Source: CAZIVP01 sp964542915 (lineage in GTDB: Bacteria; Calditrichota; Calditrichia; Calditrichales; Calditrichaceae). From it: 64,000 nt of DNA. Shown piece after piece: positions 38,053 to 48,598 of this stretch. Position numbers and translations under genes: made by a program. Numbering within the stretch: position 1 is the first letter of the stretch; each line of letters opens with the position of its first letter. The notes under the pieces were generated by a model. It was not told where the DNA came from, searched no databases, and worked only from the letters and a program-made list of their open reading frames with translations. The DNA is taken from contig CAZIVP010000002.1 in the NCBI GenBank assembly GCA_964542915.1, positions 508,389 to 572,388 on the forward strand, in the 5' to 3' direction.

Positions 38053-39474
38053 TTAATAACGGTAATGCGCGGGCTTGAACGGTCCCTTTTTAGACACACC
38101 GATATAGTCCGCCTGATCTTTCGTCAGCGAGGTTAATTTGGCCCCCAGATGATCCAAGTGCAGACGCGCCACTTCCTCGTCCAATTCCTGGGAAAGACGA
38201 TATACATCCACCTCTTTTTCGGAATTCCAGAGATCCATCTGAGCCAGCGTCTGATTTGTAAATGAATTGGACATCACAAAACTGGGATGACCGGTGGCGC
38301 AACCCAAATTAACCAGCCGTCCTTCTGCTAAGAGATAAATGGAATGTCCATCGGGGAAGGTAAATTTATCCACTTGCGGTTTAATATTGGTTTTTTTTAT
38401 GCCGGGCCAGTTCTCCAGTTCATCCACCTGTATTTCATTATCGAAATGACCGATGTTGCACACGATGGCCTGGTCTTTCATTTTGGACATATGTTCAGCG
38501 GTAATCACGTCTTTATTGCCTGTTGCGGTAACATATATATCGGCATGTGGCAATGCATCTTCGACAGTGGTTACCTTGTAACCGGCCATACTTGCCTGAA
38601 GGGCGCAGATGGGATCGATTTCCGTAATCCAGACGTTCGCTTTTTGCGCCGCCAGTGATTCGGCCGAACCTTTACCCACATCGCCGTAGCCGCAAACCAC
38701 AGCCGTTTTGCCGGCAATCATCACATCGGTGGCGCGTTTAATACCGTCGATCAACGATTCCCTGCAACCATAAATATTATCGAATTTACTTTTGGTAACG
38801 GAGTCGTTCACATTAATGGCGGGCGCCAGCAGCTTGTTCTCTTTAGCCATCTGGTAGAGCCGGTTAACGCCCGTGGTCGTCTCCTCGGATACGCCGCGCC
38901 ACTCTTGCACAAGGCGATGCCAGAAATTGGGATTCTCGGCCAGCGTCTCTTTCAGAATTTTATTGACCATCTTCAGTTCCTTGTTATCCGTCGGTTCGTC
39001 AAGTATTTCGGGATTTTCCTCGGCATAATAACCGCGATGGATAACCAGGGTTGCATCGCCGCCGTCATCCACAACCAGATGGGGACCTTTGCCGTCCGGC
39101 CAGGTGAGCGCCTGTTTAATGCTCCACCAGTATTCCTCCAGCGTTTCGCCTTTCCAGGCGAACACCGGAATGCCGGCATCGGCGATAGCGGCTGCAGCGT
39201 GATCCTGCGTTGAGAAAATATTACAGGAAGCCCAGCGCACATCGGCGCCCAGCTCGGCCAGGGTTTCAATTAACACGGCTGTTTGTACGGTCATATGCAG
39301 ACTGCCGCTCACACGCGCGCCTTGCAACGGTTTTTGCGGACCGTATTTTTTCCGCGTTGCCATAAGACCGGGCATTTCATGCTCGGCAATTTCAATCTCG
39401 CGGCGTCCGAATTCGGCCAGACCGATATCTTTTACTTTATAATCCAATGTTTTTTCTGCAAGTACAGTAGCCAT
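38053..39474 (-). CDS. ahcY: S-adenosylhomocysteine hydrolase, long bacterial/eukaryal type
   Basis: 473 aa. It has the insert of about 40 residues around WSIKQALTWPDGKGPHLVVD, the substrate motif NVNDSVTKSKFDNIYGCRES, the NAD loop VVCGYGDVGKGSAESL, CNIGHFDNEIQVDEL, and the C-terminal KPAHYRY tail that reaches into the neighbouring subunit's NAD site. It removes SAH produced by the two betaine methyltransferases encoded next. It is 52 bp after the adenosine kinase gene in the same operon. Confidence 0.97.
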   Translation of the reverse strand: MATVLAEKTLDYKVKDIGLAEFGRREIEIAEHEMPGLMATRKKYGPQKPLQGARVSGSLHMTVQTAVLIETLAELGADVRWASCNIFSTQDHAAAAIADAGIPVFAWKGETLEEYWWSIKQALTWPDGKGPHLVVDDGGDATLVIHRGYYAEENPEILDEPTDNKELKMVNKILKETLAENPNFWHRLVQEWRGVSEETTTGVNRLYQMAKENKLLAPAINVNDSVTKSKFDNIYGCRESLIDGIKRATDVMIAGKTAVVCGYGDVGKGSAESLAAQKANVWITEIDPICALQASMAGYKVTTVEDALPHADIYVTATGNKDVITAEHMSKMKDQAIVCNIGHFDNEIQVDELENWPGIKKTNIKPQVDKFTFPDGHSIYLLAEGRLVNLGCATGHPSFVMSNSFTNQTLAQMDLWNSEKEVDVYRLSQELDEEVARLHLDHLGAKLTSLTKDQADYIGVSKKGPFKPAHYRY

Positions 39475-39526
39475 AGTTTCTCCTATAATCTGTTTATTCT
39501 TGTTTAACGATTTCCTTCAATGCTTT

Positions 39527-40524
39527 TTAAACCGATAACTGCTTCAACTGCGTATGAATATTTTTCCAGTGTTCGTCTTCAATCGAGGTGCCCACATGGC
39601 GCACCACTTCTCCGCTCAGCACGGAAGCGCACCAACCACAGGTTTCCAAATCATAGCCCTGCTGTTTGCCGTACAGAAATCCGGCCGCCCAGTAATCGCC
39701 TGCACCCGTGGTATCCAGTGGATTCTCAACCGGGGAAGCCTCCACATGGTATATCCCGTTGCCCTCTGTAATAAACGAACCCTCTTTGCCCACTTTTACA
39801 GCAGCGATGGAACACAACTCGCCCAGACGACCTGCAGCCTCGTACAGATCGCTGTCGCCGCAAAAAGCGCGGGCTTCTTCCTCGTTTGCAAACACCATAT
39901 CGATATAATTGTTTAAGAGTTCGGGCAAAATCTCTCGTGCGGCATGAACCACCTCGAAGGAGCCCAGATCAAAACTAACGGTACAACCGCTTGCTTTGGC
40001 GCTTCTGAGAACGTGCTCCATCAACTCGGGATTGAACAACAAATAGCCCTCGATATGTATGTGCTTTGCGCTTCGGAAATCATCCTCCGCGATCAAAGCC
40101 GGCTCCAGCCTGGAAGCCGCTCCCAGGTCGGTGCGCATGGTGCGTTCCGAATCGGATGTTATCATATTAAGGCATCGCGCCGTGGGCGCTTCTTTGATGG
40201 CCTTAAACAGATGGGTATATCCACCGATCCGGGCATAGGCATCCCGGTAGTAACGCGCTTCATCATCTTCGCCAACCATGCCTAAAAAAGCGGTAGCGAT
40301 TCCCAGACGGGTCAGGGCGAATATGGTATTTGCCGCTGCGCCGCCTGGTTTACGCACCGGTTCATGCCCTATGCTGTTCAGCAGTTTATCGATGCTTTGT
40401 GCATCCACAAGCTCCATTCCGCCTTTTTCACCGTCGATGGATTGAATAAAATGATCATCGACAAAGGCGTGCATATCGATAATGGGCGAACCCACGCCGA
40501 TTATGTCAACGATTTTTTGATTGT

Positions 40525-40528
<4 letters not shown>
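39527..40528 (-). CDS. PfkB-family kinase, probable adenosine kinase
   Basis: 333 aa. PfkB motifs: GGAAANTIFALTRLGIATAF (motif 1, about 57-76) and the anion-hole/catalytic DTTGAGDYWAAGFLYG (about 271). AFVDDHFIQSIDGEKGGMEL near the N-terminus recalls the bacterial adenosine-kinase-like PfkB group. No experiment fixes the substrate, but placement between metK and ahcY argues for adenosine, which AhcY releases. It overlaps metK by four bases (ATGA), so the two are translationally coupled. Confidence 0.85.
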
Positions 40529-41724
<1,196 letters not shown>

Positions 41725-42576
41725 AGCAAAATCTCCTTAATTTATTAATATTATTACGTTTACATTCAACCAATTTCGATCCAAACGGCGCAGGTCTATG
41801 CTTATTATACACACTACCGCTAACATGAAACGGAATCCCGAACAAACCAATGTCAGTGTATACACACGCGTTTGTTCAGCCACCTAATAGGTTTTAAAAA
41901 TGAAATAAAAATAAACCATTTGCGCGCGCTTCGAGCGGTATGATAATTAAGTAAATTAATGCAGTTGGAAATTACCCAAATAATAGAGGGCTTTGGAGAT
42001 GGGTCAAAATACGTTGAAGTAGATGAGACGAGCCAGCGACTTCTGGTAAAGCACAACCAGAATCAAAACTTTATCCAATAACATATCCTTAGGCATGTAA
42101 TACAACGTCATAGACGTTTTCTCACCTCCATTTTAATTTATTTAATTTATAGTTAAAAGAATGATAATTACGGAAACGCACTCAAGATAGTGCTTGCTGA
42201 TGTCGTTGATGAACATAGACAATAACGGGTGGTATGTCAAATTTAATCCAACTTTTCCTAATTTTTTATCCATGAGGCGCTTATTAAATTTGTAAGCGTT
42301 TTATAAATATTAAGTTAACTTCCTTTTTTTTAACCTGATTTTCCCTATCCATTCCGGTATTCTTGCTATTATTCGGTTTATATTCAAAGACACTGTGATC
42401 CATATAATTTCTCGATAATTCCTTTACCTGCCTTGGATTCGGACGCTCTGGTCATCTTATGGATAAGGTCGCTGTACCCTTTTAATTGGAATCTAATGTA
42501 TTCATAATTAATTTGATCTGACAAAGGACAACAACATTTATAAGTATTGAGAACAAATAAAACGGGTTTTGATTTT
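41725..42576. other. divergent intergenic region between metK and hypE
   Basis: 852 bp, AT-rich. It must hold the promoters of the methyl-cycle operon and of hypE. I looked for SAM riboswitch (S-box) core sequences on the minus strand and recognised none. One short plus-strand frame, at 41959-42081, reads like protein. Confidence 0.55.
41959..42081 (+). CDS. possible small protein or gene fragment, 40 aa
   Basis: ATG at 41959 to TAA at 42081. The peptide begins MQLEITQIIEGFGDGSKYVE and ends VKHNQNQNFIQ, a composition like real protein rather than noise. There is no clear ribosome site, and the frame is closed just upstream, so it could be the remnant of a larger gene broken when this region rearranged. 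I do not recognise a family. Confidence 0.25.
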   Translation: MQLEITQIIEGFGDGSKYVEVDETSQRLLVKHNQNQNFIQ

Positions 42577-43620
42577 ATGATGCAAAAATTCTCGTGCCCC
42601 CTGCCCATTATGGATTACGAGACGATTCAGCTGGCGCATGGCTCCGGCGGCAAATTGTCCAATGAACTGATCGACAAAATATTCATGCCCTGTTTTAAGA
42701 ACGATACCCTTGTGCGTCTCGAAGATCAGGCGGTTTTGAACCATCCGGGCGGGCGCCTCTCTTTTTCCACCGATACGTTTACCGTGCAACCGATTTTTTT
42801 TCCTGGTGGTAACATCGGGGAATTGGCTGTGAACGGTACGGTAAATGATATATGCATGAACGGTGCACATCCTCTTTATCTCAGCGTCGGCTTTATCATC
42901 GAAGAGGGATTTGCCATCAAAGAGTTACACGAGATCGCCGTAGCGATGCGCAACGCCGCCGATCAGGCCGGCGTCCAGATCGTTACCGGCGACACCAAGG
43001 TGGTCAATAAAGGAAACTGCGATAAGCTGTTTATCAATACCAGCGGCATTGGTGTTGTTCCCGAACACCTGAATTTATCCGCCGCTCAGATTAAAACGGG
43101 GGATAAGATTCTTTTGTCGGGCGCCATGGCGGATCACGGTATGGCCGTGATGACGAGTCGGGAAGGATTATCGTTCCAGAACCGTATTAAAAGCGACACC
43201 GCAGCTTTGAACGGTTTGGTGCAGGCGATACTGCAAGCCGGCAGCGGCGTTCATACCATGCGGGATCCCACCCGCGGGGGCGTGGCCACCACGCTCAATG
43301 AACTGGCCGCCCGCTCCAATACCGGTATGAAAATTTATGAAAAGCGTTTGCCCGTCAATGATGATGTGCGCGGCGCCTGTGAAATTTTGGGGTTGGATCC
43401 ACTCTATGTGGCCAATGAGGGCAAACTGATCGCCATGGTAGCGGCGGAAGATGCCGAGAAGGCCCTCCAGGCAATGCAAGAACATGAACTCGGCCAACAC
43501 GCCACGATTATAGGCGAAGTGGTAGAAGAACATCCCGGACAGGTGGTGATGGAAAACTTATTCGGCGTGGAACGCGTCATCGATATGCCCATTGGCGAGC
43601 AGTTGCCGCGCATTTGCTGA
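42577..43620 (+). CDS. hypE: HypE hydrogenase maturation protein (carbamoyl dehydratase)
   Basis: 347 aa from the ATG at 42577; a TTG start ten codons earlier is possible. Motifs: LAHGSGGKLSNELIDKIF, DTFTVQPIFFPGGNIGELAV, VNGTVNDICMNGAHPLYLS, DPTRGGVATTLNELA (AIRS/PurM fold), and the C-terminal PRIC whose Cys is carbamoylated by HypF and dehydrated to the cyanide ligand. It is separated from hypABFCD by the oppositely oriented methyl-cycle operon. Confidence 0.95.
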   Translation: MMQKFSCPLPIMDYETIQLAHGSGGKLSNELIDKIFMPCFKNDTLVRLEDQAVLNHPGGRLSFSTDTFTVQPIFFPGGNIGELAVNGTVNDICMNGAHPLYLSVGFIIEEGFAIKELHEIAVAMRNAADQAGVQIVTGDTKVVNKGNCDKLFINTSGIGVVPEHLNLSAAQIKTGDKILLSGAMADHGMAVMTSREGLSFQNRIKSDTAALNGLVQAILQAGSGVHTMRDPTRGGVATTLNELAARSNTGMKIYEKRLPVNDDVRGACEILGLDPLYVANEGKLIAMVAAEDAEKALQAMQEHELGQHATIIGEVVEEHPGQVVMENLFGVERVIDMPIGEQLPRIC

Positions 43621-43670
43621 AGTACTACCTGCGCTGGCCTGCTTCCCGCTTCAATGTTTGATTTGACCGT

Positions 43671-44132
43671 TCAGGGTAGTTCAAATTCCGATAGAAGGAC
43701 GCGTTTGGCTTTTTCCAAATCGCGCACGTCGATGATAGCCGAAATGGTTGAAATGGAGCTGGAAAGATTCAAAATATTTATACCGGCATTACCCAAAAGG
43801 ACACAAAACAGAGCGGCTATGGCGGGTTTCTCCCTGAAATGAGGCCCATAAATACCCAGCATTGCCGTGTATTCTTTTTTAATAATAGAGAGCGAGTGCA
43901 TCTCCACATGTTCTTTGATTAAGGCATCGATCCGGTTTTCATCGTGGCTGTCGATACAAAACGAGATAGTTGCCATATCATCTTTACAGGCGCCTTCGGT
44001 GATGTACACCAGATTGACTTTCGCCCGGGCAAACAATTTTAACACCTCGCCCGCGCTTCCGGGTTGGTCTTTAAGCGACGTGATGGTATAAAAGGATAAA
44101 TTGGTTTGTTCGACCAGACCACCGATTTTCAT
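43671..44132 (-). CDS. tandem ACT-domain protein
   Basis: 153 aa, soluble. Two ACT folds: about 10-70 (FYTITSLKDQPGSAGEVLKL, FARAKVNLVYITEG) and about 85-150 (AMLGIYGPHFREKPAIAALF, LLGNAGINILNLSSSISTIS). The second repeat resembles the aspartokinase regulatory ACT pair. No catalytic domain is attached; such proteins bind amino acids. It is three bases after the sensor-kinase stop, so the two are probably co-expressed, which suggests it supplies a ligand signal (inference). Confidence 0.8.
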   Translation of the reverse strand: MKIGGLVEQTNLSFYTITSLKDQPGSAGEVLKLFARAKVNLVYITEGACKDDMATISFCIDSHDENRIDALIKEHVEMHSLSIIKKEYTAMLGIYGPHFREKPAIAALFCVLLGNAGINILNLSSSISTISAIIDVRDLEKAKRVLLSEFELP

Positions 44133-44135
44133 ATT

Positions 44136-45521
44136 TTAAACATCCTTGCTTTGCTCTTTATGTTCGTGTTCTGCGTGAATCGGCAATGATACCCTGAAAG
44201 TGGCGCCTTCACCCAGGCGGGAATCGACCGTAATTTCGCCGCCGTTATTTTGTACAATCTGCTTTACAAGACTCAATCCCAAACCGGTCCCGAAACTGAC
44301 AAACTTTTTGGCATTCTCCGATCGGTAGAATTCCTCAAAAATATGATCCAAATCATCGTTTGCAATGCCTATGCCCGTATCACGGACTACAAAAATAAAA
44401 TTTTTTTGCTGAATATCCACATTCACTTTAATGGAAACCTGCCCCTCTCGCGGCGTATATCGTACGGCATTATTGATCAAATTTACAAATATTTTACGAA
44501 TATCTTCAACATTCCCGAAGAGTGTAACCGGCTCATGGCTTATTTCGAGTTGTATCGATACGTTTTTTTGTTCGGCGGCGTCCGATTCATGATCGACAAT
44601 CTGCCTGATAACCGGTATTACATTGAATTTTTTTCGATTGTCTTCCAACAACCGCGTGCGGCTCTGCGAAAGCTGCATCAGTTCGTTGATGATTTCCAGC
44701 ATTTGGCCTGCACGCCATGACGCCCGCTTCAGCAGTCGCAATACGCGCTTGTCGTCGCAGCTTTTGGAAGATTGCACCACGCCGTCAATCGTACTCTTAA
44801 TGGCAATAACCGGAGATTTCAGCTCGTGGGAAGCATACCGGAAAAACCGCGTTTTTTGTTTATCGGCCTCAATCAGCTGCCGGTTTTTCGCGTCTATGAT
44901 CCGTTTGCTGTTACGGTAGATGGTCATGAAGGTGGTGCCGATATAGGCGGTAAAATAAACGGTTATAGCAAAAACAATCAGACAGAGGAGGATCGCCGTC
45001 TCGTTTAAATGCAAATCAAGATGGTACAGACTGTAGTGGGCAATCATACCGCTGTATTCCGCTATAAGCATGCCAGCAAAAAGCAGAAGGGCGATAGTTG
45101 CTATGGCAAAAGGCGAGCGCTTCCTGAATACGACGCTGCTAAGCACCACGTGAAATATATAAAACAGAAAAATTGGGTTTTCGATCCCGCCCGAATAATG
45201 AATGAGAAAGGTCAGAAAAACCAAGTCCAGGATAATGTGAAAATAGAGGAAAAACAGTTCCTGGTTGAACGAAAAATCTTTGTATACCTTTACAACGGTA
45301 TAATACAACAGATTGATAAACGCCAGAACGAGAAGGATGAACCAGATTTCGGAAAAGGGCAGCCGAAGCGGAAGCGTTTGCCAGGCCAAAAGCGTCGCGA
45401 AGAAAAAACCGGTTACCGCGACCCAGCGCAGCCGAATCGACCAGGAAAGTCGGTTGTAAAGGATCAGGCGATCCAGGAAAGGGAAAATATCGGTAAAATC
45501 GCTTTTTGAATGTTTGTGCAT
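44136..45521 (-). CDS. membrane sensor histidine kinase
   Basis: 461 aa. Six membrane segments occupy about residues 30-200. The HisKA domain has the phospho-His232 in RYASHELKSPVIAIKSTIDG. The HATPase domain has the N box LINNAVRYTPREGQVSI, G1 DTGIGIANDDLDHIFEEFYR and G2 GTGLGLSLVKQIVQNNGG. There is no PAS or HAMP domain; the sensing part is the membrane domain. No response regulator is in its operon, but an orphan receiver gene ends 162 bp upstream on the same strand (45684-46073). Confidence 0.93.
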   Translation of the reverse strand: MHKHSKSDFTDIFPFLDRLILYNRLSWSIRLRWVAVTGFFFATLLAWQTLPLRLPFSEIWFILLVLAFINLLYYTVVKVYKDFSFNQELFFLYFHIILDLVFLTFLIHYSGGIENPIFLFYIFHVVLSSVVFRKRSPFAIATIALLLFAGMLIAEYSGMIAHYSLYHLDLHLNETAILLCLIVFAITVYFTAYIGTTFMTIYRNSKRIIDAKNRQLIEADKQKTRFFRYASHELKSPVIAIKSTIDGVVQSSKSCDDKRVLRLLKRASWRAGQMLEIINELMQLSQSRTRLLEDNRKKFNVIPVIRQIVDHESDAAEQKNVSIQLEISHEPVTLFGNVEDIRKIFVNLINNAVRYTPREGQVSIKVNVDIQQKNFIFVVRDTGIGIANDDLDHIFEEFYRSENAKKFVSFGTGLGLSLVKQIVQNNGGEITVDSRLGEGATFRVSLPIHAEHEHKEQSKDV

Positions 45522-45611
45522 TATCGTTCAGAAACCGTTTGGGACCTTCATTTTTGAGATCTTTTCAAAATATAATGGTTTTAACGTTCGCATCAAACCA
45601 TTCTATAAACA

Positions 45612-45660
45612 AAAGCGCATGGTAGCCGTTTCTCTCTTTTGACACGACTGCATGCGCTTT
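45612..45660 (-). terminator. hairpin at the end of the hydrogenase operon
   Basis: Perfect 10-bp inverted repeat AAAGCGCATG / CATGCGCTTT with a 29-base loop, 24 bp after the response-regulator stop. On the minus strand it is followed by TGTTTATAG. It is a plausible intrinsic terminator, although the loop is long. Confidence 0.5.
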
Positions 45661-45683
45661 GAAATACTGCTGAATGGAAAGGT

Positions 45684-46073
45684 CTATTGTCCGAGATTTT
45701 TACGAACCTTCTCCACCAACGTATCCGGATCTACCGGTTTCTCAATATATTCGTTGACCGGCAAAAAATCCTCGTCTTTTTCTTTATCAAACTCAAAGCC
45801 GGTTTCCTGGCCTACGGCCGTCAGCATAATAATGGGAATGTCACGCAATTCTTCTTCTGATTTAATTTTATAGGCGATATGGAAGCCTTCATCCTGAGTA
45901 CCCATCATCACGTCAAGAATCAACAAATCCGGTTTTTCCGATTTCATCAATTCAAACCCTTTTTCGCCTTCCTGGGCGTCAATCACTTCAAAGCCGGCGC
46001 TTTCCAGCGTCAAACGCATGGCCTCGACCAAATCGATGTCGTCATCAACAACTAAAATTTTTTTCTTTGCCAT
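45684..46073 (-). CDS. single-domain response regulator
   Basis: 129 aa, a receiver domain only. Acidic DDD (10-12), phospho-acceptor Asp54 in LLILDVMMGT, Thr in IIMLTAVG and Lys in YIEKPVDPD. It starts 29 bases inside the end of the hydrogenase protease gene, so it is translated from the hydrogenase mRNA. Similar receivers, with a DEGFHIAYKIKSEEELRDIP segment, occur next to hydrogenase or heterodisulfide genes in other bacteria. The partner kinase may be the one at 44136-45521 (inference). Confidence 0.9.
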   Translation of the reverse strand: MAKKKILVVDDDIDLVEAMRLTLESAGFEVIDAQEGEKGFELMKSEKPDLLILDVMMGTQDEGFHIAYKIKSEEELRDIPIIMLTAVGQETGFEFDKEKDEDFLPVNEYIEKPVDPDTLVEKVRKNLGQ

Positions 46074-46518
46074 ATTTACAGGCCTCCTCCATAACCAAAT
46101 TTACAAGTTCGGGAACCTTTTCTTCGACGGGTTCGGACAACGACTGCCCAAACTCGACGGTTTGCGGTTCGATTGCAATCACCTTACAGTGTACAACCGG
46201 TCCCAATTGTTGCGCCAGACGGTACACCTCCGCAAAACCGAAACCGTGCAGGGATACGGCTTTATCCACTTGCCGCAGATTCACCTCGTTCAATTCAAAC
46301 TGGCTTATGGTTCCCGGTGTTTGGCCCATTCGGGCGCAGTCGATTATCAACAACGGTTCGGTAGCCGTCAAATGTTCGAGAATGGTAAAAGCATCGGAGC
46401 CGGCATCAATTAATTTGAGGGGGACAGGTATGTCTTGTTTATTTAATTCATTAATTAAATGCGGCCCGATGCCGTCATCACCTCGTAGTTCGCTACCTAA
46501 ACCGATTACTTTAAGCAT
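46045..46518 (-). CDS. [NiFe] hydrogenase maturation protease
   Basis: 157 aa, HycI/HyaD family. Nickel-binding residues lie in LGSELRGDDGIGPHLINEL (about 7-25), with the second acidic residue in LIDAGSDAF and the His in AVSLHGFGFAEV. It cuts the C-terminal tail of the large subunit after nickel insertion. It is encoded 14 bp after the hydrogenase alpha-subunit stop, and its 3' end overlaps the response regulator by 29 bp. Confidence 0.92.
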   Translation of the reverse strand: MLKVIGLGSELRGDDGIGPHLINELNKQDIPVPLKLIDAGSDAFTILEHLTATEPLLIIDCARMGQTPGTISQFELNEVNLRQVDKAVSLHGFGFAEVYRLAQQLGPVVHCKVIAIEPQTVEFGQSLSEPVEEKVPELVNLVMEEACKYGKEKNFSC

Positions 46519-46532
46519 GGTTCTATAAATCC

Positions 46533-47837
46533 TTACTCAATAAACGCTACGTCCAGCATGTGAACCGAACATGAAATACAGGGGTCGTACGCCCGCACCA
46601 GCATTTCCAACTTACGGGTAATGTTATCCTTGCCCTCTTCCACAATTTCCGGAACGAGCTTTTTCATATCATCGTCGATATTCGCCAGGTTCTGACCCGT
46701 CGGTATAATGCAGTTCGCTTTTTCAATCATACCCTGCCGATTATAAGTGTAATCATGAAATAAAATGCCGCGCGGCACTTCCGTGGTTGCAATTCCGCGT
46801 CCGTAACGCGTCGGCTCCTGGTTTGGTTTTTCCTGCTGTATGCCGCGTTCCAGGAGACGATCGATCAATTCCAGCGTATCGTCCACGCAGTGAATCACTT
46901 CCACCATTTGAGCCACGGTATTCATATAGGGATTGTAATTGGGCGCCTGTAAACCCAGCTTTGCTGCAGCTTCTTTGGCCTTGGAGCGCAGCAACTCATG
47001 ACTGTTATTAAAACGCGCAAGCGCACCGACCATATACGAACTGCGGTTGAATTTAGCATGTTTACTGGATGAATGGGGCACCACGAATTCATTGGTCACA
47101 TTCAGATACTGATCCACCGCATAGAGTCCGCTATCCGAAGAACAGATATCGCCGTCGTACAAGGCATATTCTTTATCGTTGTAAACGCTGAGGTACTCCG
47201 TTTCCCGTTCAAATTGCGGGATTTCACCGGCCACCGACGCCAGCACATCAATCGCCAATTCCGCATCGGGCAGCCCTTCGTTAATGATCTTATCGCGTAA
47301 TGCCTGCAATTGTTCTTCGCTTGGCAACTTTGTAAATCCACCCGGTACACAACTGATCGGGTGAACTGCGCGCCCGCTGATCACATCGCCGATATCATTG
47401 GCCAGACGCTTAAGCCTTAAGGCTGCCTGTACCACCTCTTTGTTGGTCTGCACCAACGGGAAAACCGATCCGACTTTAAAGAAATCCGGCGTGGCCAGAA
47501 ACAGGGCATGCAATACATTGCTTTGAAAAGTGGCGCCATGGATGAGAATTTTACGGAGTATTTCGGTTTGTTCGGATACTTCCAGCCCGAGCGCCGCTTC
47601 CGTGGCCTTCAGGGAGGTCATTTGGTGTCCCAGCGAACAGATACCGCAGATGCGTGAAGTGATGATGGCCACTTCATGGAAATTACGACCTTTGAGCATC
47701 GCTTCGAAAAAACGCGGCGGCTCAACAATCTCCAACTGGGCTTTTTTCAAGGCGCCGTTTTTCATATCCACAACGATGTTCCCGTGCCCTTCGACCCGGG
47801 TAACATGATGGACATTTATATTCAAATCTTTACTCAT
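46533..47837 (-). CDS. hydA: group 3b [NiFe] hydrogenase alpha (large) subunit
   Basis: 434 aa from the ATG at 47837, which overlaps the delta stop as TAATG. L1 motif RICGICSLGHQMTS (about 62) and L2 motif DPCISCSVH near the end hold the four nickel cysteines. The tail after His (MLDVAFIE) is the peptide expected to be removed by the maturation protease. N-terminal VTRVEGHGNIVVD is typical of the cytosolic bidirectional NAD(P)-linked group 3. It is the catalytic subunit of a soluble H2:NADP(+) or sulfur-reducing enzyme. Confidence 0.95.
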   Translation of the reverse strand: MSKDLNINVHHVTRVEGHGNIVVDMKNGALKKAQLEIVEPPRFFEAMLKGRNFHEVAIITSRICGICSLGHQMTSLKATEAALGLEVSEQTEILRKILIHGATFQSNVLHALFLATPDFFKVGSVFPLVQTNKEVVQAALRLKRLANDIGDVISGRAVHPISCVPGGFTKLPSEEQLQALRDKIINEGLPDAELAIDVLASVAGEIPQFERETEYLSVYNDKEYALYDGDICSSDSGLYAVDQYLNVTNEFVVPHSSSKHAKFNRSSYMVGALARFNNSHELLRSKAKEAAAKLGLQAPNYNPYMNTVAQMVEVIHCVDDTLELIDRLLERGIQQEKPNQEPTRYGRGIATTEVPRGILFHDYTYNRQGMIEKANCIIPTGQNLANIDDDMKKLVPEIVEEGKDNITRKLEMLVRAYDPCISCSVHMLDVAFIE

Positions 47838-48598
47838 TACCGCCCCCACTTTATTTCTTTATCGATTTCATTGGTGTTGAACATCTTCATGCGCTTCAGG
47901 GCTTCTTCCGTGGAAAAGCCGTGCTTTTTCAGCATATCGATAGCGCCGTTTTTATTGATATTGGAAACCGGACCCCGGCAACCGGTGCAATACTGGCCGT
48001 TACTCGGACAAATCGCGTCGCAACCGGCGCGTGTAATCGGCCCCAAACAGAACATACCTTTGTCCAGTACGCATTCATTTTCTTTCAGTTTGCATTCCAC
48101 GCAAACGGCGTAATCTTTGATTTCCGGTTTACGGCCCAATACAAGTGATTTAAAGACGTGCAGATATTCGGGCGTACTCATGGGACAACCGCGCACTTCA
48201 TAATCCACCCGGACAATGGCGCTAACGGGTTGCGCGGGAATGGAGGGAAACAGATATTTATCCTCTCCGTACACCGTTTCCTGTACCCATTCCGAGGGAT
48301 GTGTATTTTTCATGGCGTTAACGCCGCCCGAAACGGCGCATTGTCCCAGCGCCACTAAAATTTTGGAACGCCGGCGAATATCATGTATGCGTTCAATGCA
48401 TTGCGGCGTACTGATACCACCTTCAATAAAGGCGATATCGTATGCATCGGCTTTATCATCCATGGCCTCGCGAAATTCAACGATGTCCACCAGTTCCAGG
48501 ATATCCAGTAATTCGTTCTCGAAATTCAATTTATTGAGTTGGCAACCTTCGCAACCGGTGAAATCGAAAAAGGCAACCTTTGGTTTTTGTGCACTCAT
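47837..48598 (-). CDS. hydD: group 3b [NiFe] hydrogenase delta (small) subunit
   Basis: 253 aa. Proximal cluster cysteines: FTGCEGCQLNK (about 13-23), ALGQCAVSGG, and RGCPMSTPEYL. More cysteines follow at CVECKLKENEC, CLGPITRAGCDAICPSNG and YCTGCRGP, giving three [4Fe-4S] clusters as in Pyrococcus sulfhydrogenase delta. It has no twin-arginine signal, so it is cytosolic. It overlaps the gamma gene by four bases and the alpha gene by one. Confidence 0.95.
   Translation of the reverse strand: MSAQKPKVAFFDFTGCEGCQLNKLNFENELLDILELVDIVEFREAMDDKADAYDIAFIEGGISTPQCIERIHDIRRRSKILVALGQCAVSGGVNAMKNTHPSEWVQETVYGEDKYLFPSIPAQPVSAIVRVDYEVRGCPMSTPEYLHVFKSLVLGRKPEIKDYAVCVECKLKENECVLDKGMFCLGPITRAGCDAICPSNGQYCTGCRGPVSNINKNGAIDMLKKHGFSTEEALKRMKMFNTNEIDKEIKWGR

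Noticed and set aside
41853..42056. 67-aa minus-strand frame upstream of metK
   Set aside because: No ribosome site and unlikely composition; the plus strand in the same place gives a more protein-like peptide.
47837..47849. GTG start four codons earlier for hydA
   Set aside because: The ATG at 47837 overlaps the hydD stop as TAATG and follows a G-rich ribosome site, the arrangement used throughout this operon.
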